The notes below the pieces were generated by a model. It worked only from the letters and a program-made list of their open reading frames with translations, was not told where the DNA came from and ran no database searches. Of a stretch of 64,000 nucleotides of DNA, positions 34,893 through 44,626 are shown one piece after another (the stretch's first letter is position 1; each line of letters begins with the position of its first letter). The DNA lies in the NCBI RefSeq assembly GCF_002895945.1, contig NZ_NPZB01000001.1, positions 759,501 through 823,500 on the forward strand, given 5' to 3'. This DNA is from Solilutibacter silvestris (GTDB taxonomy: Bacteria > Pseudomonadota > Gammaproteobacteria > Xanthomonadales > Xanthomonadaceae). A program made the translations under genes and the position numbers.

Positions 34893-35581
34893 CACGCATG
34901 CAGGACATGGAGAAGGTAGCGCCGGCGTTGGCGCGGCAAACGCGCGAACGGCTGCAGGGCAGCGTCTGGAAGCGACCTCAGCTGGGGCCGCGCGATCGCA
35001 GCCTAGTCACGGTTGCCGCCCTGATCGCGCGCGGCCAGACGGAGATGCTCGGTGACGAGGTCGAATCGGCGCTCGACAACGGCGTCACGCCGGCCGAACT
35101 GTCGGAGACGATCACCCACCTCGCGTATTACTCCGGATGGGGCAATGCGGTCGCGGCGATCGTGCCGGTTGCCGCCGTGTTCACGCGGAGGAATATCGGT
35201 GCCGACCAGTTGCCCCCGGCGACGCCGGTGCCATTGCCGCTGGATGCGGAGATCGAAGCGCGTCGCGCGAAAAACGTCGCCGCGCAATTCGCCGAAGTGG
35301 CGCCGGGCCTGGTCGATTACACTGCCGACTACCTGTTCCGCGATCTCTGGTTGCGGCCTAATCTGGCGCCGCGCGATCGCAGCCTGGCCACCGTCGCCGC
35401 CTTGCTGGCATCCGGGCAGGCCGCGCAGTTGACCTTTCATTTCGGGCGGGCGATGGATAATGGCCTCACCGCGGAACAGGCGGCGGAAGTCGTCACCCAT
35501 CTGGCGTTTTACGCTGGCTGGCCCAATGCAATGTCGGCTTTGCCCGTGCTCAAGGAAGTGCTGGCGCAACGAAGTCCGTAG
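34889..35581 (+). CDS. Tandem carboxymuconolactone decarboxylase (AhpD-like) protein
   Basis: A 230-residue protein made of two CMD repeats. Residues about 20-105 (GPRDRSLVTVAALIARGQTE ... ITHLAYYSGWGNAVAA) are echoed at about 140-225 (APRDRSLATVAALLASGQAA ... VTHLAFYAGWPNAMSA). Neither repeat shows the CxxC of AhpD, so a disulfide-reductase role is unlikely and a decarboxylase/lactonase-like role is more plausible. It is coupled to the upstream cupin; the dehydrogenase follows 48 bases later. Confidence 0.87.
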   Translation: MTRMQDMEKVAPALARQTRERLQGSVWKRPQLGPRDRSLVTVAALIARGQTEMLGDEVESALDNGVTPAELSETITHLAYYSGWGNAVAAIVPVAAVFTRRNIGADQLPPATPVPLPLDAEIEARRAKNVAAQFAEVAPGLVDYTADYLFRDLWLRPNLAPRDRSLATVAALLASGQAAQLTFHFGRAMDNGLTAEQAAEVVTHLAFYAGWPNAMSALPVLKEVLAQRSP

Positions 35582-35629
35582 CAAGCCGGCACCGCGCAAT
35601 ATTCGATCCTGCTATGGAGAAAATCGAGC

Positions 35630-36679
35630 ATGACCACCAAAGCCTATGGCGTCCAAAGCGCCGACCAGCCGTTCGAAGCGATGGACATCACGCGCCGCGC
35701 ACCCGGCCCGCATGACGTGCGGATCGAGATCGCCTATTGCGGCATCTGCCACTCCGACTTGCACACCGCGCGTTCGGAGTGGGGTGGGACGCGCTATCCC
35801 TGCGTGCCCGGCCACGAGATCGTCGGCACCGTGAGCGCGGTTGGCGGCGACGTGCACAAGTTCAAGGTGGGCGAGACAGTCGGCGTCGGTTGCCTGGTCG
35901 ACAGTTGCCAACATTGCAGTGCCTGCGATGAAGGGCTGGAGCAATTCTGTGAGAACGGCTTCGTCGGCACCTACAACGGCCCGACCCATGACGCGCCCGG
36001 CCACACCTTGGGCGGTTATGCGCAGCAGATCGTGGTCGATGAAAAGTTCGTGCTGAAGATCCGCCATCCGCAGGAACAACTGGCCGCGGTCGCGCCGTTG
36101 CTGTGCGCTGGCATCACCACGTATTCGCCGCTGCGCCACTGGAAAGTGGGGCCGGGCAGCAAGGTCGGGGTCGTCGGCATCGGCGGGCTCGGCCACATGG
36201 GCGTGAAACTGGCGCATGCGATGGGCGCGCACGTGGTCGCGTTCACTACGTCGGACAGTAAACGCGCGGATGCCAAGGCGCTGGGCGCGGATGAGGTGGT
36301 GGTATCGCGCAATGCCGATGAGATGAAGGCGCATGCCAACAGCTTCGATTTCATTCTCGATACCGTCGCCGCCAGCCACGATCTTGATGCCTACACGTCG
36401 CTGCTCAAGCGCAATGGCACCCTGGTGCTGGTTGGTGTGCCCGAGCATCCGCATCCATCGCCGGACGTCAGCAATCTGATTTTCAAGCGCCGCGCGATCG
36501 CCGGCTCGCTGATCGGAGGCATCGCGGAAACGCAGGAAATGCTGGATTTCTGCGCTGAGCACGGCATCGTGTCGGACATCGAGATGATCAACGCGCAGCA
36601 GATCGACGAGGCCTACGAGCGCATGCAGCGCAGCGACGTGAAGTACAGGTTCGTGATCGACAACGCAACGATGGCGTGA
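35630..36679 (+). CDS. Zinc-dependent NAD(P) alcohol dehydrogenase (YahK/cinnamyl-alcohol type)
   Basis: A 349-residue medium-chain dehydrogenase. Catalytic zinc ligands are Cys 40 in CGICHSDLH, the GHE at 61-63 and a Cys in LLCAGITTYSPL. Structural zinc Cys are at about 93, 96, 99 and 107. The cofactor loop is VVGIGGLGHMGVKLA. The family reduces broad-range aldehydes with NADPH. It is the last gene of the cupin/CMD set and probably handles the same substrate. Confidence 0.92.
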   Translation: MTTKAYGVQSADQPFEAMDITRRAPGPHDVRIEIAYCGICHSDLHTARSEWGGTRYPCVPGHEIVGTVSAVGGDVHKFKVGETVGVGCLVDSCQHCSACDEGLEQFCENGFVGTYNGPTHDAPGHTLGGYAQQIVVDEKFVLKIRHPQEQLAAVAPLLCAGITTYSPLRHWKVGPGSKVGVVGIGGLGHMGVKLAHAMGAHVVAFTTSDSKRADAKALGADEVVVSRNADEMKAHANSFDFILDTVAASHDLDAYTSLLKRNGTLVLVGVPEHPHPSPDVSNLIFKRRAIAGSLIGGIAETQEMLDFCAEHGIVSDIEMINAQQIDEAYERMQRSDVKYRFVIDNATMA

Positions 36680-36682
36680 GAA

Positions 36683-37423
36683 TCACCGCAGCGGATTGAC
36701 CAGAAACACCACGTAACCGCGGAACTGCGGATTCGTTGCGAGATCGGGCGGCGCGCGCCATGCGCCACCTTGCGCCAGTCCGACGCGGAACGGGATCGGG
36801 AAGTCGCGCATCCGTTCGAGATAGCGTTCGTAACCGGGAATGGTGGTGCGATCCTGGTAGGTCTGCACCACCACTTCATCGACGATGCCGGTGAGGCGCG
36901 ACAACTGCGCGGGGTTGCCATTGGCGCTCCAGTCCATCAGGCCGGTGATGCCGAGTTCGGTATCGCGTGGAAGCCATGCGCGGAAGTCGCGGAGGAAATC
37001 GACGTAGCGATCAAGGTGACGTGTGCGGGCGTCGAAATCCAGTTGCACGCCGACGACGCGATTGCCGTTGCCGCGCCAGCGCGCGATGTCGGTGCGGATG
37101 GCGGGAGCGACATCCTCCGACCAATTCAGCGTGTCGGCGCGATAGACGATCCACACATCTGCGTGCGCGATGCGTGGTGTCGCGGCGCGACGATGCGACA
37201 GGTGCGCCGGTTCGCCGCCGATGATTTCGCCTTCCAGCAGGTAGAGTGTGCGGGCGCGGTCCAGTACCGGCTGCGCTTGCACGCCGGCCCATAACCAAAA
37301 GGCATCGTGATCCTCTGCGTGTACCACGTCATCGGGGGAGCGCAAGCAGGACGACAGCGCAAGGCACAGCGCGCCGGCTGCGATCCCGGCTGCGATCAGT
37401 GTGGCCAGCGCGCGAGGCTTCAT
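36683..37423 (-). CDS. DUF3142 secreted/lipoprotein-like protein
   Basis: A 246-residue protein with an N-terminal hydrophobic signal ending at ALSSC (possible lipobox, Cys about 26). GVQLDFDARTRHLDRYVDFL and LGITGLMDWSA suggest a TIM-barrel glycosidase-like fold (DUF3142), with LDFD as candidate acidic residues. The function is unknown. It starts one base after the stop of the 721-residue protein, so the two form one unit and may act together in the envelope. Confidence 0.72.
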   Translation of the reverse strand: MKPRALATLIAAGIAAGALCLALSSCLRSPDDVVHAEDHDAFWLWAGVQAQPVLDRARTLYLLEGEIIGGEPAHLSHRRAATPRIAHADVWIVYRADTLNWSEDVAPAIRTDIARWRGNGNRVVGVQLDFDARTRHLDRYVDFLRDFRAWLPRDTELGITGLMDWSANGNPAQLSRLTGIVDEVVVQTYQDRTTIPGYERYLERMRDFPIPFRVGLAQGGAWRAPPDLATNPQFRGYVVFLVNPLR

Positions 37424-39589
37424 CTACCAGTAATGCTCCACCGAAGATGCCCAGTGCGATGATTTGTGCGTGGTCTTGAGCATGGTGAACCAGCGCTTGC
37501 GTTCCGACACGGGGACGTCTTCGCCGCCGCAGTCATTGTTGCCGCTGGGTGCGTAGCAGCGGATCGCGCGAACCAGCGCATAGGCGCGATCGTCGTTGCC
37601 GGCGGCGCCATCGGCGATCACCCGGCGATAGATCGCCTGGCGGTTGCCCTGCATGCCCGGGAACAACAGCGGCGTGGTCCCGAGTTGTTGCGCGGTGTTG
37701 ATCGATTCGCGCCATTTGCGTTCCTGCGCATTCGGTGCGGCCAGCGTGATGTGGTCGAAGCGGTTGAGGCGCAGGAATTCGCCGAGGCAGAGATTGGCGT
37801 GGGCATCATCGGGCGTACGCGCCAGCGTGGTGGTGATCGCGGATAGCGCCGGGCAGGTGTAGCCCTTGTCGTTGCCGGCCCAGTGGAATACGGCGAGTGC
37901 TGGCGTCGGATTCAGCAGCTGGTACCTGTCCGGTTCCGGCTTTGCATCGGCAGGAACGCGTGCCAGCCAGGTGTTGAACTCGGCGTAGCGACCACTCATC
38001 AGATCGCGATAGAGCAACACGAACAAGGCGACATTGCGTTCGTTGACGGGTGTTTTCGCGTTCGCCGCCTGTTGTTGCAGGATGTCCGCTCCGGCGACAT
38101 TTTCCAGCAGGATGCGGCGGATCGCGGGGTCGCGCACCTGGCTGTCCGGCGCGAATACCTTCGCCAGCAATTGGTGGCGTTCGTCGTGGATCGCCAGCGC
38201 CAGTTCCAGCGTGGCGCGCTGATAGGGCTGCGTCGCCGCGGGCAGCAATTTGAGCAGGCCGTCGCGCACGCCGCCTTGGCCAAGATCGTCCATCGCCATC
38301 AGCCGCAGCAGTTGTCCGCTGAACTCGACATAGCCCATGCCCTTGCGTGGCTCCGCGGCGGGCAGCAGTTTCAGCACCTGTGCCGGTTGCTGCTGCACGT
38401 GATAGGCAAACACGGCTTGCAGGTAGCGGAACAGTGCAGGATCGTTGGCGAACACCGCCTGTTGCGACGCCAGTTCATTGGCCGACAGCGCGAGCTTGGC
38501 GTTGCTCTTGTCTTTCGGATCGAGGCGCATGCGCCAGAGATCATCGACGGCCAACAGCAACGGATCGTGCGTCGCCAGTGGGTTGGTCGCGCCGTTCTGC
38601 GAGGTGAGCAACAGGCGCGTGTCGATTTCATTCAGCAGATCGACAGTCGCCGCGCCGTTCACGCGCTGCGCCAATGCCGCGGCGTAGACGTGCGCGGCGG
38701 CATCACTATTGCCGCCCAGCCATTCGACGCGGCGCATCAGGCCGCTGGCCGAAACGGCATAGGCGCCGTCCGGATACGTTTTCAGGTAACGCAGCATGCC
38801 TTCGCGCGCGCGCTTGATCGCGGCCTGGTCGACCTTGGCGGCATCGTAGTTGCCGTAGTCGGAAAACGCGTTGAGTTGCGCGACGTTGAGGTCGGTGCGT
38901 GCCAGCATGTAGAGCGCGGCTTCGCGCACCCACGGTTGTTTCACTTCGGACAGCGACTGGAATGCCGGGCGTGCACTGCCGGGATCGGGGCCGTAGAACA
39001 CCGCGGCGGCCATCAGATAGGCGGCGAAGGCCTTGCCGTTTGCGGTTTGCATCTTGCCGGGCAACGGATCGAGCAGTGCGGCGGTCCTGCCGGGATTGCC
39101 GCAGGCTGCGGAAATCTTCGTGCGCGCATCGACAAGCAGATTTCGTTCTTCGGGTTTCAGGCTGGTATCGGCCTGTACGGCTTGCAGGAAGTGCGCCGTG
39201 CCATCGCCATTGCTGATGCAGCGCCCACTGGCGGGATCACTGGCGCTGGAGGCGTTCGTTGCATCGTCGGATTTGCCGACATCGCCATACCAGGTGGCAT
39301 TGGACAGCGCCGGCCAGGACAGGATCGCTTCCGGCACCGGGCTGGGATCGGGATCGTTGTACTTGATCATCGCCGTCTGCACGCGACCGCGATCAGCGAG
39401 CAGCAACAGCAGGTTGAAGCGGGTATCGTTGCCCGGGCTGATCAGCACCAGATCACTGCAGGATGCGTAGTCGCGGTGGTGCAGTCCCGGTTGCGCGCTG
39501 CAACCGTTATCGCCACTGGCATGCGCCTGAACGCTGATCGCAAGCAGACCCAACCCCAGCAACATGCTGGTGCAAGAATGTTTCGACAT
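37424..39589 (-). CDS. Large secreted helical-repeat protein, function unknown
   Basis: 721 residues with a cleavable signal peptide (hydrophobic MLLGLGLLAISVQAHAS). I do not recognise the family. The body is helical and tetratricopeptide-like, with repeating Ala/Leu patterns (AIKRAREGMLRYLKTYPDGA, WVREAALYMLARTDLNVAQL). Several paired cysteines (ALSAITTTL region, CYAPSGNNDCGG near the end) suit an oxidising periplasm. The C-terminal part has FLRLNRFDHITLAAPN. It is directly followed by the DUF3142 gene, an arrangement that suggests a periplasmic two-protein system. Confidence 0.7.
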   Translation of the reverse strand: MSKHSCTSMLLGLGLLAISVQAHASGDNGCSAQPGLHHRDYASCSDLVLISPGNDTRFNLLLLLADRGRVQTAMIKYNDPDPSPVPEAILSWPALSNATWYGDVGKSDDATNASSASDPASGRCISNGDGTAHFLQAVQADTSLKPEERNLLVDARTKISAACGNPGRTAALLDPLPGKMQTANGKAFAAYLMAAAVFYGPDPGSARPAFQSLSEVKQPWVREAALYMLARTDLNVAQLNAFSDYGNYDAAKVDQAAIKRAREGMLRYLKTYPDGAYAVSASGLMRRVEWLGGNSDAAAHVYAAALAQRVNGAATVDLLNEIDTRLLLTSQNGATNPLATHDPLLLAVDDLWRMRLDPKDKSNAKLALSANELASQQAVFANDPALFRYLQAVFAYHVQQQPAQVLKLLPAAEPRKGMGYVEFSGQLLRLMAMDDLGQGGVRDGLLKLLPAATQPYQRATLELALAIHDERHQLLAKVFAPDSQVRDPAIRRILLENVAGADILQQQAANAKTPVNERNVALFVLLYRDLMSGRYAEFNTWLARVPADAKPEPDRYQLLNPTPALAVFHWAGNDKGYTCPALSAITTTLARTPDDAHANLCLGEFLRLNRFDHITLAAPNAQERKWRESINTAQQLGTTPLLFPGMQGNRQAIYRRVIADGAAGNDDRAYALVRAIRCYAPSGNNDCGGEDVPVSERKRWFTMLKTTHKSSHWASSVEHYW

Positions 39590-39666
39590 GAACGGCCTCC
39601 CCGTTGCCCGAACCGCAAGTTTACTGCGATCCGGATAACGGGAATGACGCCGTCAATGCATCGCGA

Positions 39667-40542
39667 TCAGTGCATCGCGCCGAACTTGCCGCCGTTGAAA
39701 TCACGGATGGCTTCGGCGATCTCGGCTTCGCTGTTCATCACGAAGGGACCGTAGCCGACCACCGGCTCGTCGATCGGTTCGCCCGCGAGCAACAACAACT
39801 TGGCATCGCTGTTGGCTTCGATGCGCAGCCCTTCGCCTTCGGTGGAGAGCGTGACCATCTGTGCCTCGCGCAGCACGGCTGCGCCGTTCACCTGCACGGT
39901 GCCGGCCAACACCACCAGCAGGGTGGTCCAGCCTTCGGGTTGCGGCAGGTCGATGGTCTTGCCGGCCTGCACGCGCACGTCCCAGACATTCATCGGGGTG
40001 AAGGTGGTGGCCGGTCCTTTCGCACCGTCGTAGTCGCCGGCAATCACGCGCAGCGTGCCGGCATCATCGGGCAATGCGCGCGCGGGAATCTGCGCATCGG
40101 TGATCGCCTGGTAACCACCCGGCGCCATCTTGTCGCGCGCCGGCAGGTTCACCCACAACTGCACCATCTCGAACGGGCCACCGGTGCGGCTGTAGTCATG
40201 CGAATGGAATTCTTCATGGAGGATGCCGCCGCCTGCGGTCATCCATTGCACGTCGCCGCGGCCGATCACGCCGCCCTTGCCGGTGGAGTCGCGATGTTCG
40301 ACTTCGCCGTCATAGACGATGGTGACGGTTTCGAAACCGCGATGCGGATGTTGGCCGACGCCGCGGCGATAGCCGGTGTTGGGCGGAAATTCGGTCGGCG
40401 CGGCGTAATCCAGCATCAGGAACGGGCTGCGCTGGGCGACTTCCGGGCCGTTGTAGCCGAACATGCCGTGGACGGGGAAGCCGTCGCCGACCCAATGGCG
40501 GCCGGGGGCGCTGGAGGTGCCGAGGATCTTCTTCATGTTCAT
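39667..40542 (-). CDS. Pirin family protein
   Basis: A 291-residue bicupin. VGQHPHRGFETVTIVYDGEV has the metal-binding HPH; GDVQWMTAGGGILHEEFHSH and FEMVQLWVNLPARDKM follow. Bacterial pirins include quercetin 2,3-dioxygenases and regulators of pyruvate metabolism; the role here is unknown. ATG 40542 has GGAG six bases upstream. It is divergent from a LysR regulator that probably controls it. Confidence 0.93.
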   Translation of the reverse strand: MNMKKILGTSSAPGRHWVGDGFPVHGMFGYNGPEVAQRSPFLMLDYAAPTEFPPNTGYRRGVGQHPHRGFETVTIVYDGEVEHRDSTGKGGVIGRGDVQWMTAGGGILHEEFHSHDYSRTGGPFEMVQLWVNLPARDKMAPGGYQAITDAQIPARALPDDAGTLRVIAGDYDGAKGPATTFTPMNVWDVRVQAGKTIDLPQPEGWTTLLVVLAGTVQVNGAAVLREAQMVTLSTEGEGLRIEANSDAKLLLLAGEPIDEPVVGYGPFVMNSEAEIAEAIRDFNGGKFGAMH

Positions 40543-40652
40543 GGAATGCTCCAATGGAGTTCGGCAGGATCGCCGACTGGACACAGGCTAATGCCGCAAC
40601 GATCCGGCGAATAGTTGGCAAAATCTGCCCATATCGTCCTATGATTGGAACG

Positions 40653-41558
40653 ATGCAGGATCTCAACGACCTCTACTACTTCGTCCAGGTGGTCGACCAC
40701 GGCGGGTTCGCGCCGGCGGGGCGGGCGCTGGGAATTCCCAAGTCGAAATTGAGCCGGCGCATCGCGTTGCTGGAGACACGGCTGGGTGTGCGCTTGATAC
40801 AGCGTTCCAGCCGTCGCTTCGTGGTGACCGAGCCCGGACAGACGTATTACGGGCATGCCCGCGCAGCACTGGTGGAAGCGCGGGCGGCGGAGGAGGCGAT
40901 CCAGCGCGATCAGGCGGAACCGCGTGGCGTGGTGCGGATGAGTTGCCCGACCACGCTGCTCGATGTCCAGGTCGGGGCGATGGTGTCCGATTTCCTGCGG
41001 CTGTATCCGCTGGTGGAATTGCATGTCGATGCCACCAATCGCCGCGTCGACGTGATCGGCGAAGGCATCGACATCGCGTTGCGGGTGCGGCCGCCGCCGC
41101 TGGAGGATTCCGATCTGGTGCTGCGGGTGCTGGCGACGCGGTCGCAATGCCTGGTCGCGAGTCCGGTGCTGCTGGCGCGGTTGGGGCAGCCGACATCACC
41201 CGCCGAATTGATGAACTATCCGAGCATGGACCTCGGCCTGCCGCAGAACCTGCACGTGTGGGATCTGCACGGCCCCGATGGCGCGCATATCGCGATTCAT
41301 CACCAGCCGCGTTTCGTCACTCGCGGAATGCTGGCGCTGCGCGATGCCGCGGTCGCCGGCGTCGGCATCGTGCAATTGCCGAAAATGGTGACGCAGGAAC
41401 TGGTGGCGGAAGGGCGCTTGCAGCATGTGCTGGATGGTTGGGCGCCGCGCGAAGACATCGTCCACGCGGTGTTCCCGTCGCGTCGTGGTTTGCTGCCATC
41501 GGTGCGCGCGCTGATCGATTTCCTGGTCGAGCGGTTTGCCGCGCTCGAAGAAAACTAG
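40653..41558 (+). CDS. LysR-type transcriptional regulator
   Basis: 301 residues. The N-terminal winged helix contains FVQVVDHGGFAPAGRALGIP, then KSKLSRRIALLETRLGVRLI. An effector domain follows (RGVVRMSCPTTLLDVQVGAM). It is divergent from pirin, the common arrangement in which an oxidised aromatic or quinone induces pirin. ATG 40653 gives the typical MQDLNDLYYFV start; ATG 40641 is a less likely alternative. Its stop overlaps the convergent MipA/OmpV stop by four bases. Confidence 0.93.
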   Translation: MQDLNDLYYFVQVVDHGGFAPAGRALGIPKSKLSRRIALLETRLGVRLIQRSSRRFVVTEPGQTYYGHARAALVEARAAEEAIQRDQAEPRGVVRMSCPTTLLDVQVGAMVSDFLRLYPLVELHVDATNRRVDVIGEGIDIALRVRPPPLEDSDLVLRVLATRSQCLVASPVLLARLGQPTSPAELMNYPSMDLGLPQNLHVWDLHGPDGAHIAIHHQPRFVTRGMLALRDAAVAGVGIVQLPKMVTQELVAEGRLQHVLDGWAPREDIVHAVFPSRRGLLPSVRALIDFLVERFAALEEN

Positions 41559-42349
41559 AAGTGGTAGACGAAGGCGATCCCTTCGCTGATCTGGTTACGC
41601 TGCCCGAATGACTTCAACAACAGGCTGCTGGCAGGTTCGCCGAGCAGTCGTGAATATTCGATGTTGGCCGCGATGCCGGTGTGCTCGCTGGTCGGCACGA
41701 AAATCTGGTACTGCACGGCGGCTTGCTGCCAGCTTGCGCCGGGACGCCATGGCGTGAGATTCAGCTGCGTCGCCTGTGTCGGATCAAGACCGAAACGTTC
41801 GCGGTTCGATGCCGCGTTGGCGGCGCGCGCCGAGAATTCCAGTCCGTGATCGACATGGGTGAATACCTTCGGCAGCGTCACGTCGGCGTAGAGATCGGCA
41901 TAGGCGCCGCCGCCTCCGAGTTCGTGGATGGCGCGGCCACCAATGGTGAAGGTCTTGTTGAATTCGTGTTCGAGATAGCCGCCGGCGACGAGGCGGTCGT
42001 TGATGCGCTTCACCACCGGTGCCAGCTGCGGACCGAGATCGCTGCGGGTGCGTCCCCAGACGATGTCGGCGTAGAGGCCGCCGTGCCAGTGCTTGCCGCG
42101 CAGCACGTCGACAGTAAGGCCATCGACCGACGACAATTCCGCCTTGCCGGGCAATTCGATGTCGAAGAACGGCAGCGCCTGGGTCCGCTGGTGCTTCGCC
42201 CCGAGCCATGCCGGCAAGCGCTGTGCGCCAGCGCCGATGGCGTAGACAGGTGCTGTCGCTGCGTCTTTCACCGCTTCCTGCGCTTGTACGAGCGAGCCGC
42301 AACCGGCAAATGTGATGGCAAGCAAGCTGTGGTGCAGGATCCGTGGCAT
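41555..42349 (-). CDS. MipA/OmpV family outer-membrane protein
   Basis: A 264-residue protein with a signal peptide (ILHHSLLAITFAGCGSLVQA). Beta-strand-rich stretches include YAIGAGAQRLPAWLGAKHQR, GGLYADIVWGRTRSD, FGLDPTQATQLNLTPWRPGA and the terminal aromatic (FVYHF), as expected of an outer-membrane barrel. The family includes MipA, a scaffold for MltA and PBP1B, and osmoporin OmpV. It is convergent with the LysR gene. Confidence 0.87.
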   Translation of the reverse strand: MPRILHHSLLAITFAGCGSLVQAQEAVKDAATAPVYAIGAGAQRLPAWLGAKHQRTQALPFFDIELPGKAELSSVDGLTVDVLRGKHWHGGLYADIVWGRTRSDLGPQLAPVVKRINDRLVAGGYLEHEFNKTFTIGGRAIHELGGGGAYADLYADVTLPKVFTHVDHGLEFSARAANAASNRERFGLDPTQATQLNLTPWRPGASWQQAAVQYQIFVPTSEHTGIAANIEYSRLLGEPASSLLLKSFGQRNQISEGIAFVYHF

Positions 42350-42494
42350 GAAGGCGATCAATGTGAAGTGGCGGAACAGTCCAAGTGTAGCCGGCGCCAC
42401 GGGAAAACCGCAGCTAAACGCCTGATTTTGGTCTGAAAGGCATGCGAAAGGCGCTTTGTCCAAGCTTTGTGACGTATTTCTGCAAGGTGCGCGT

Positions 42495-43190
42495 GTGAGC
42501 GACTGGACCGTACTGTGTGATTTCGACGGCACCATCAGCGTCGAAGACGTGATTGACTCATTGCTGGTGCGCTTCGGCGAGCCAGGCTGGGAAGTGCTGG
42601 AACGCGACTGGCGGGCAGGCCGCATCGGTTCGCGCGAATGCCTGCAAGGCCAGATCAAGCTGTTGCAGATGCGTCGTGACGAACTCGACGCCCATCTCGG
42701 CGAATTGTGGATCGATCCGGCGTTCCCGGCGTTCCACGCCGTGTTGCACCAACGCGGCATTCCGTTGCGCGTGGTCAGCGATGGCCTCGACTACGCCATC
42801 CACAACATCCTTGCGCGCTTCGGCATGGACGAACTCGATGTCGTCGCCAATGCACTGCAGCCGACCGACGATCCCAAGCACTGGCGCCTGGAGTCACCGT
42901 TCAGCGCCGCAGGTTGCGCCAGCGGCACCTGCAAATGCGCGATCGCGGCGAAGGAGCGCGCGCAGGGCCGCAAGACCTTGCTGATCGGCGATGGCGTCTC
43001 GGATTTCTGCGTCGCCGATCGCGCCGATTTCGTGTTCGCCAAGAACCGCCTGATCGAACATTGCCGCGCCGCCGGTATTCCCTATGTGCCGATCACCAGC
43101 TTTGCCGAGGCGCTGGAATGGCTGCCGAAGCTGCTGCGTGGCGAACTCGAACACAACACCCATTATCTGGAGACCACGTATGTCGATTAA
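42495..43190 (+). CDS. MtnX-like HAD-IB phosphatase
   Basis: A 231-residue phosphatase that opens the biosynthetic operon. The catalytic motif CDFDGTIS gives Asp 9 and 11; the Ser/Thr motif II is in RVVSDGLDY; GDGVSDFCVADRAD is motif III/IV. MtnX dephosphorylates an enol intermediate of methionine salvage, but no other mtn gene is near, so here it probably serves a phosphorylated pathway intermediate. The start is GTG 42495, with AAGG seven bases upstream. It overlaps the aminotransferase gene by 11 bases, so they are translationally coupled. Confidence 0.85.
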   Translation: MSDWTVLCDFDGTISVEDVIDSLLVRFGEPGWEVLERDWRAGRIGSRECLQGQIKLLQMRRDELDAHLGELWIDPAFPAFHAVLHQRGIPLRVVSDGLDYAIHNILARFGMDELDVVANALQPTDDPKHWRLESPFSAAGCASGTCKCAIAAKERAQGRKTLLIGDGVSDFCVADRADFVFAKNRLIEHCRAAGIPYVPITSFAEALEWLPKLLRGELEHNTHYLETTYVD

Positions 43191-44601
43191 TCCCGCCATG
43201 GCATCGGCCGCCCGCCCTGGCGATGGTTACGACGATGCGCAACTGCTCGCCGACGAGGAGTTGTACAGCTCGCATGGCGATACCGTGCATTACGTCGATC
43301 CGCCGAAGATCTTCCACGGTTGCAATGGCAGCTACATGTACGACGGCGCGGGCATCCCCTATCTCGATTTGCAGATGTGGTATTCCGCCTGCAACTTCGG
43401 TTATGCCAATCCGCGCCTCAACGATGCGCTGAAGCGCCAGATCGACACCTTGCCGCAGGTCGCCAGCCAGTACCTGCATCCGACCCGCATCGAACTGGCG
43501 AAGACCATCGCGCAGGACGCCGAAGCCAAGTTCGGCCGCAAGGGTCGCGTGCATTTCAACGTCGGTGGCGCGCAGGCGATCGAGGATTCGCTGAAGATCG
43601 TCCGCAACGCCAGCAACGGCAAAAGCCTGATGTTCGCCTTTGAAGGCGGCTATCACGGTCGTACGCTCGGCGCATCGGCGATCACCTCGAGCTATCGCTA
43701 TCGCCGCCGTTTCGGCCATTTCGGCGAACGCGCGATGTTCATTCCGTTCCCGTATCCGTTCCGCCGGCCGAAGGGCATGACGCCGGAAGAATATTCCGAT
43801 GCCTGCGTGCGCCAGTTCGAGCGGCTGTTCGAAACCGAATACAACGGCGTGTGGGATCCCAAGGTCAGCCAGGCCGAATACGCCGCGTTCTACGTCGAGC
43901 CGATCCAGGGCACCGGCGGTTACGTGATTCCGCCGATGAACTTCTTCAAGGACCTGAAGAAGGTGCTGGACAAGTACGGCATCCTGCTGGTGGTCGACGA
44001 AATCCAGATGGGGTTCTGGCGCACCGGCAAGCTGTGGTCTATCGAACATTTCGGCGTCCAGCCCGACGTGCTGGTCTTCGGCAAGGCGCTGACCAATGGT
44101 CTGAATCCGCTGTCGGGCCTGTGGGCGCGCGAAGAGCTGATCAACCCGACGGTGTTCCCGGCCGGTTCGACGCATTCGACGTTCAACTCCAATCCGCTCG
44201 GCACCGCGCTGGGCCTGGAAGTGATGCGCCTCGGCAAGGACATGGATTACGAACGCACCGTGCCGCTGAAGGGCGCACACTTCCTCGAAGGGCTGCGTGA
44301 CCTGCAGAAGCGTCATCCGGAAATCGGCGACGTCGATGGTCTTGGCCTGGCATTGCGTGCGGAAATCTGCGAAGCCGATGGCTTCACGCCGAACCGCGTA
44401 CTGCTCGACAAGATGGTCGATATCGGCCTGGCCGGCGATTTGCGCCACAACGGCAAGCCGATCGGCCTCGTGCTCGACGTCGGTGGTTGGTACAAGAACG
44501 TGATCACGCTGGCGCCGTCGCTCGACATCACCCATGAGGAAATCGATCTCGCGATCGCGTTGCTCGACCAGTTGCTGACCCGCGCGAAAGCGTCGGCCTG
44601 A
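43180..44601 (+). CDS. Class III (PLP) aminotransferase
   Basis: 473 residues. The PLP lysine is about residue 302 in VFGKALTNGLNP; the cofactor-binding Asp is in LLVVDEIQMGFWRTG; FEGGYHGRTLGASAI binds phosphate. The overall type is omega/diaminobutyrate-like, transferring an amino group to an aldehyde or ketone end rather than an alpha-keto acid. GGAG is seven bases before ATG 43180. It lies directly before an ACP and a ketosynthase, so its substrate may be a carrier-bound or carrier-released carbonyl. Confidence 0.88.
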   Translation: MSINPAMASAARPGDGYDDAQLLADEELYSSHGDTVHYVDPPKIFHGCNGSYMYDGAGIPYLDLQMWYSACNFGYANPRLNDALKRQIDTLPQVASQYLHPTRIELAKTIAQDAEAKFGRKGRVHFNVGGAQAIEDSLKIVRNASNGKSLMFAFEGGYHGRTLGASAITSSYRYRRRFGHFGERAMFIPFPYPFRRPKGMTPEEYSDACVRQFERLFETEYNGVWDPKVSQAEYAAFYVEPIQGTGGYVIPPMNFFKDLKKVLDKYGILLVVDEIQMGFWRTGKLWSIEHFGVQPDVLVFGKALTNGLNPLSGLWAREELINPTVFPAGSTHSTFNSNPLGTALGLEVMRLGKDMDYERTVPLKGAHFLEGLRDLQKRHPEIGDVDGLGLALRAEICEADGFTPNRVLLDKMVDIGLAGDLRHNGKPIGLVLDVGGWYKNVITLAPSLDITHEEIDLAIALLDQLLTRAKASA

Positions 44602-44626
44602 CAGATACCTTCAAGGGAGAGGAACC

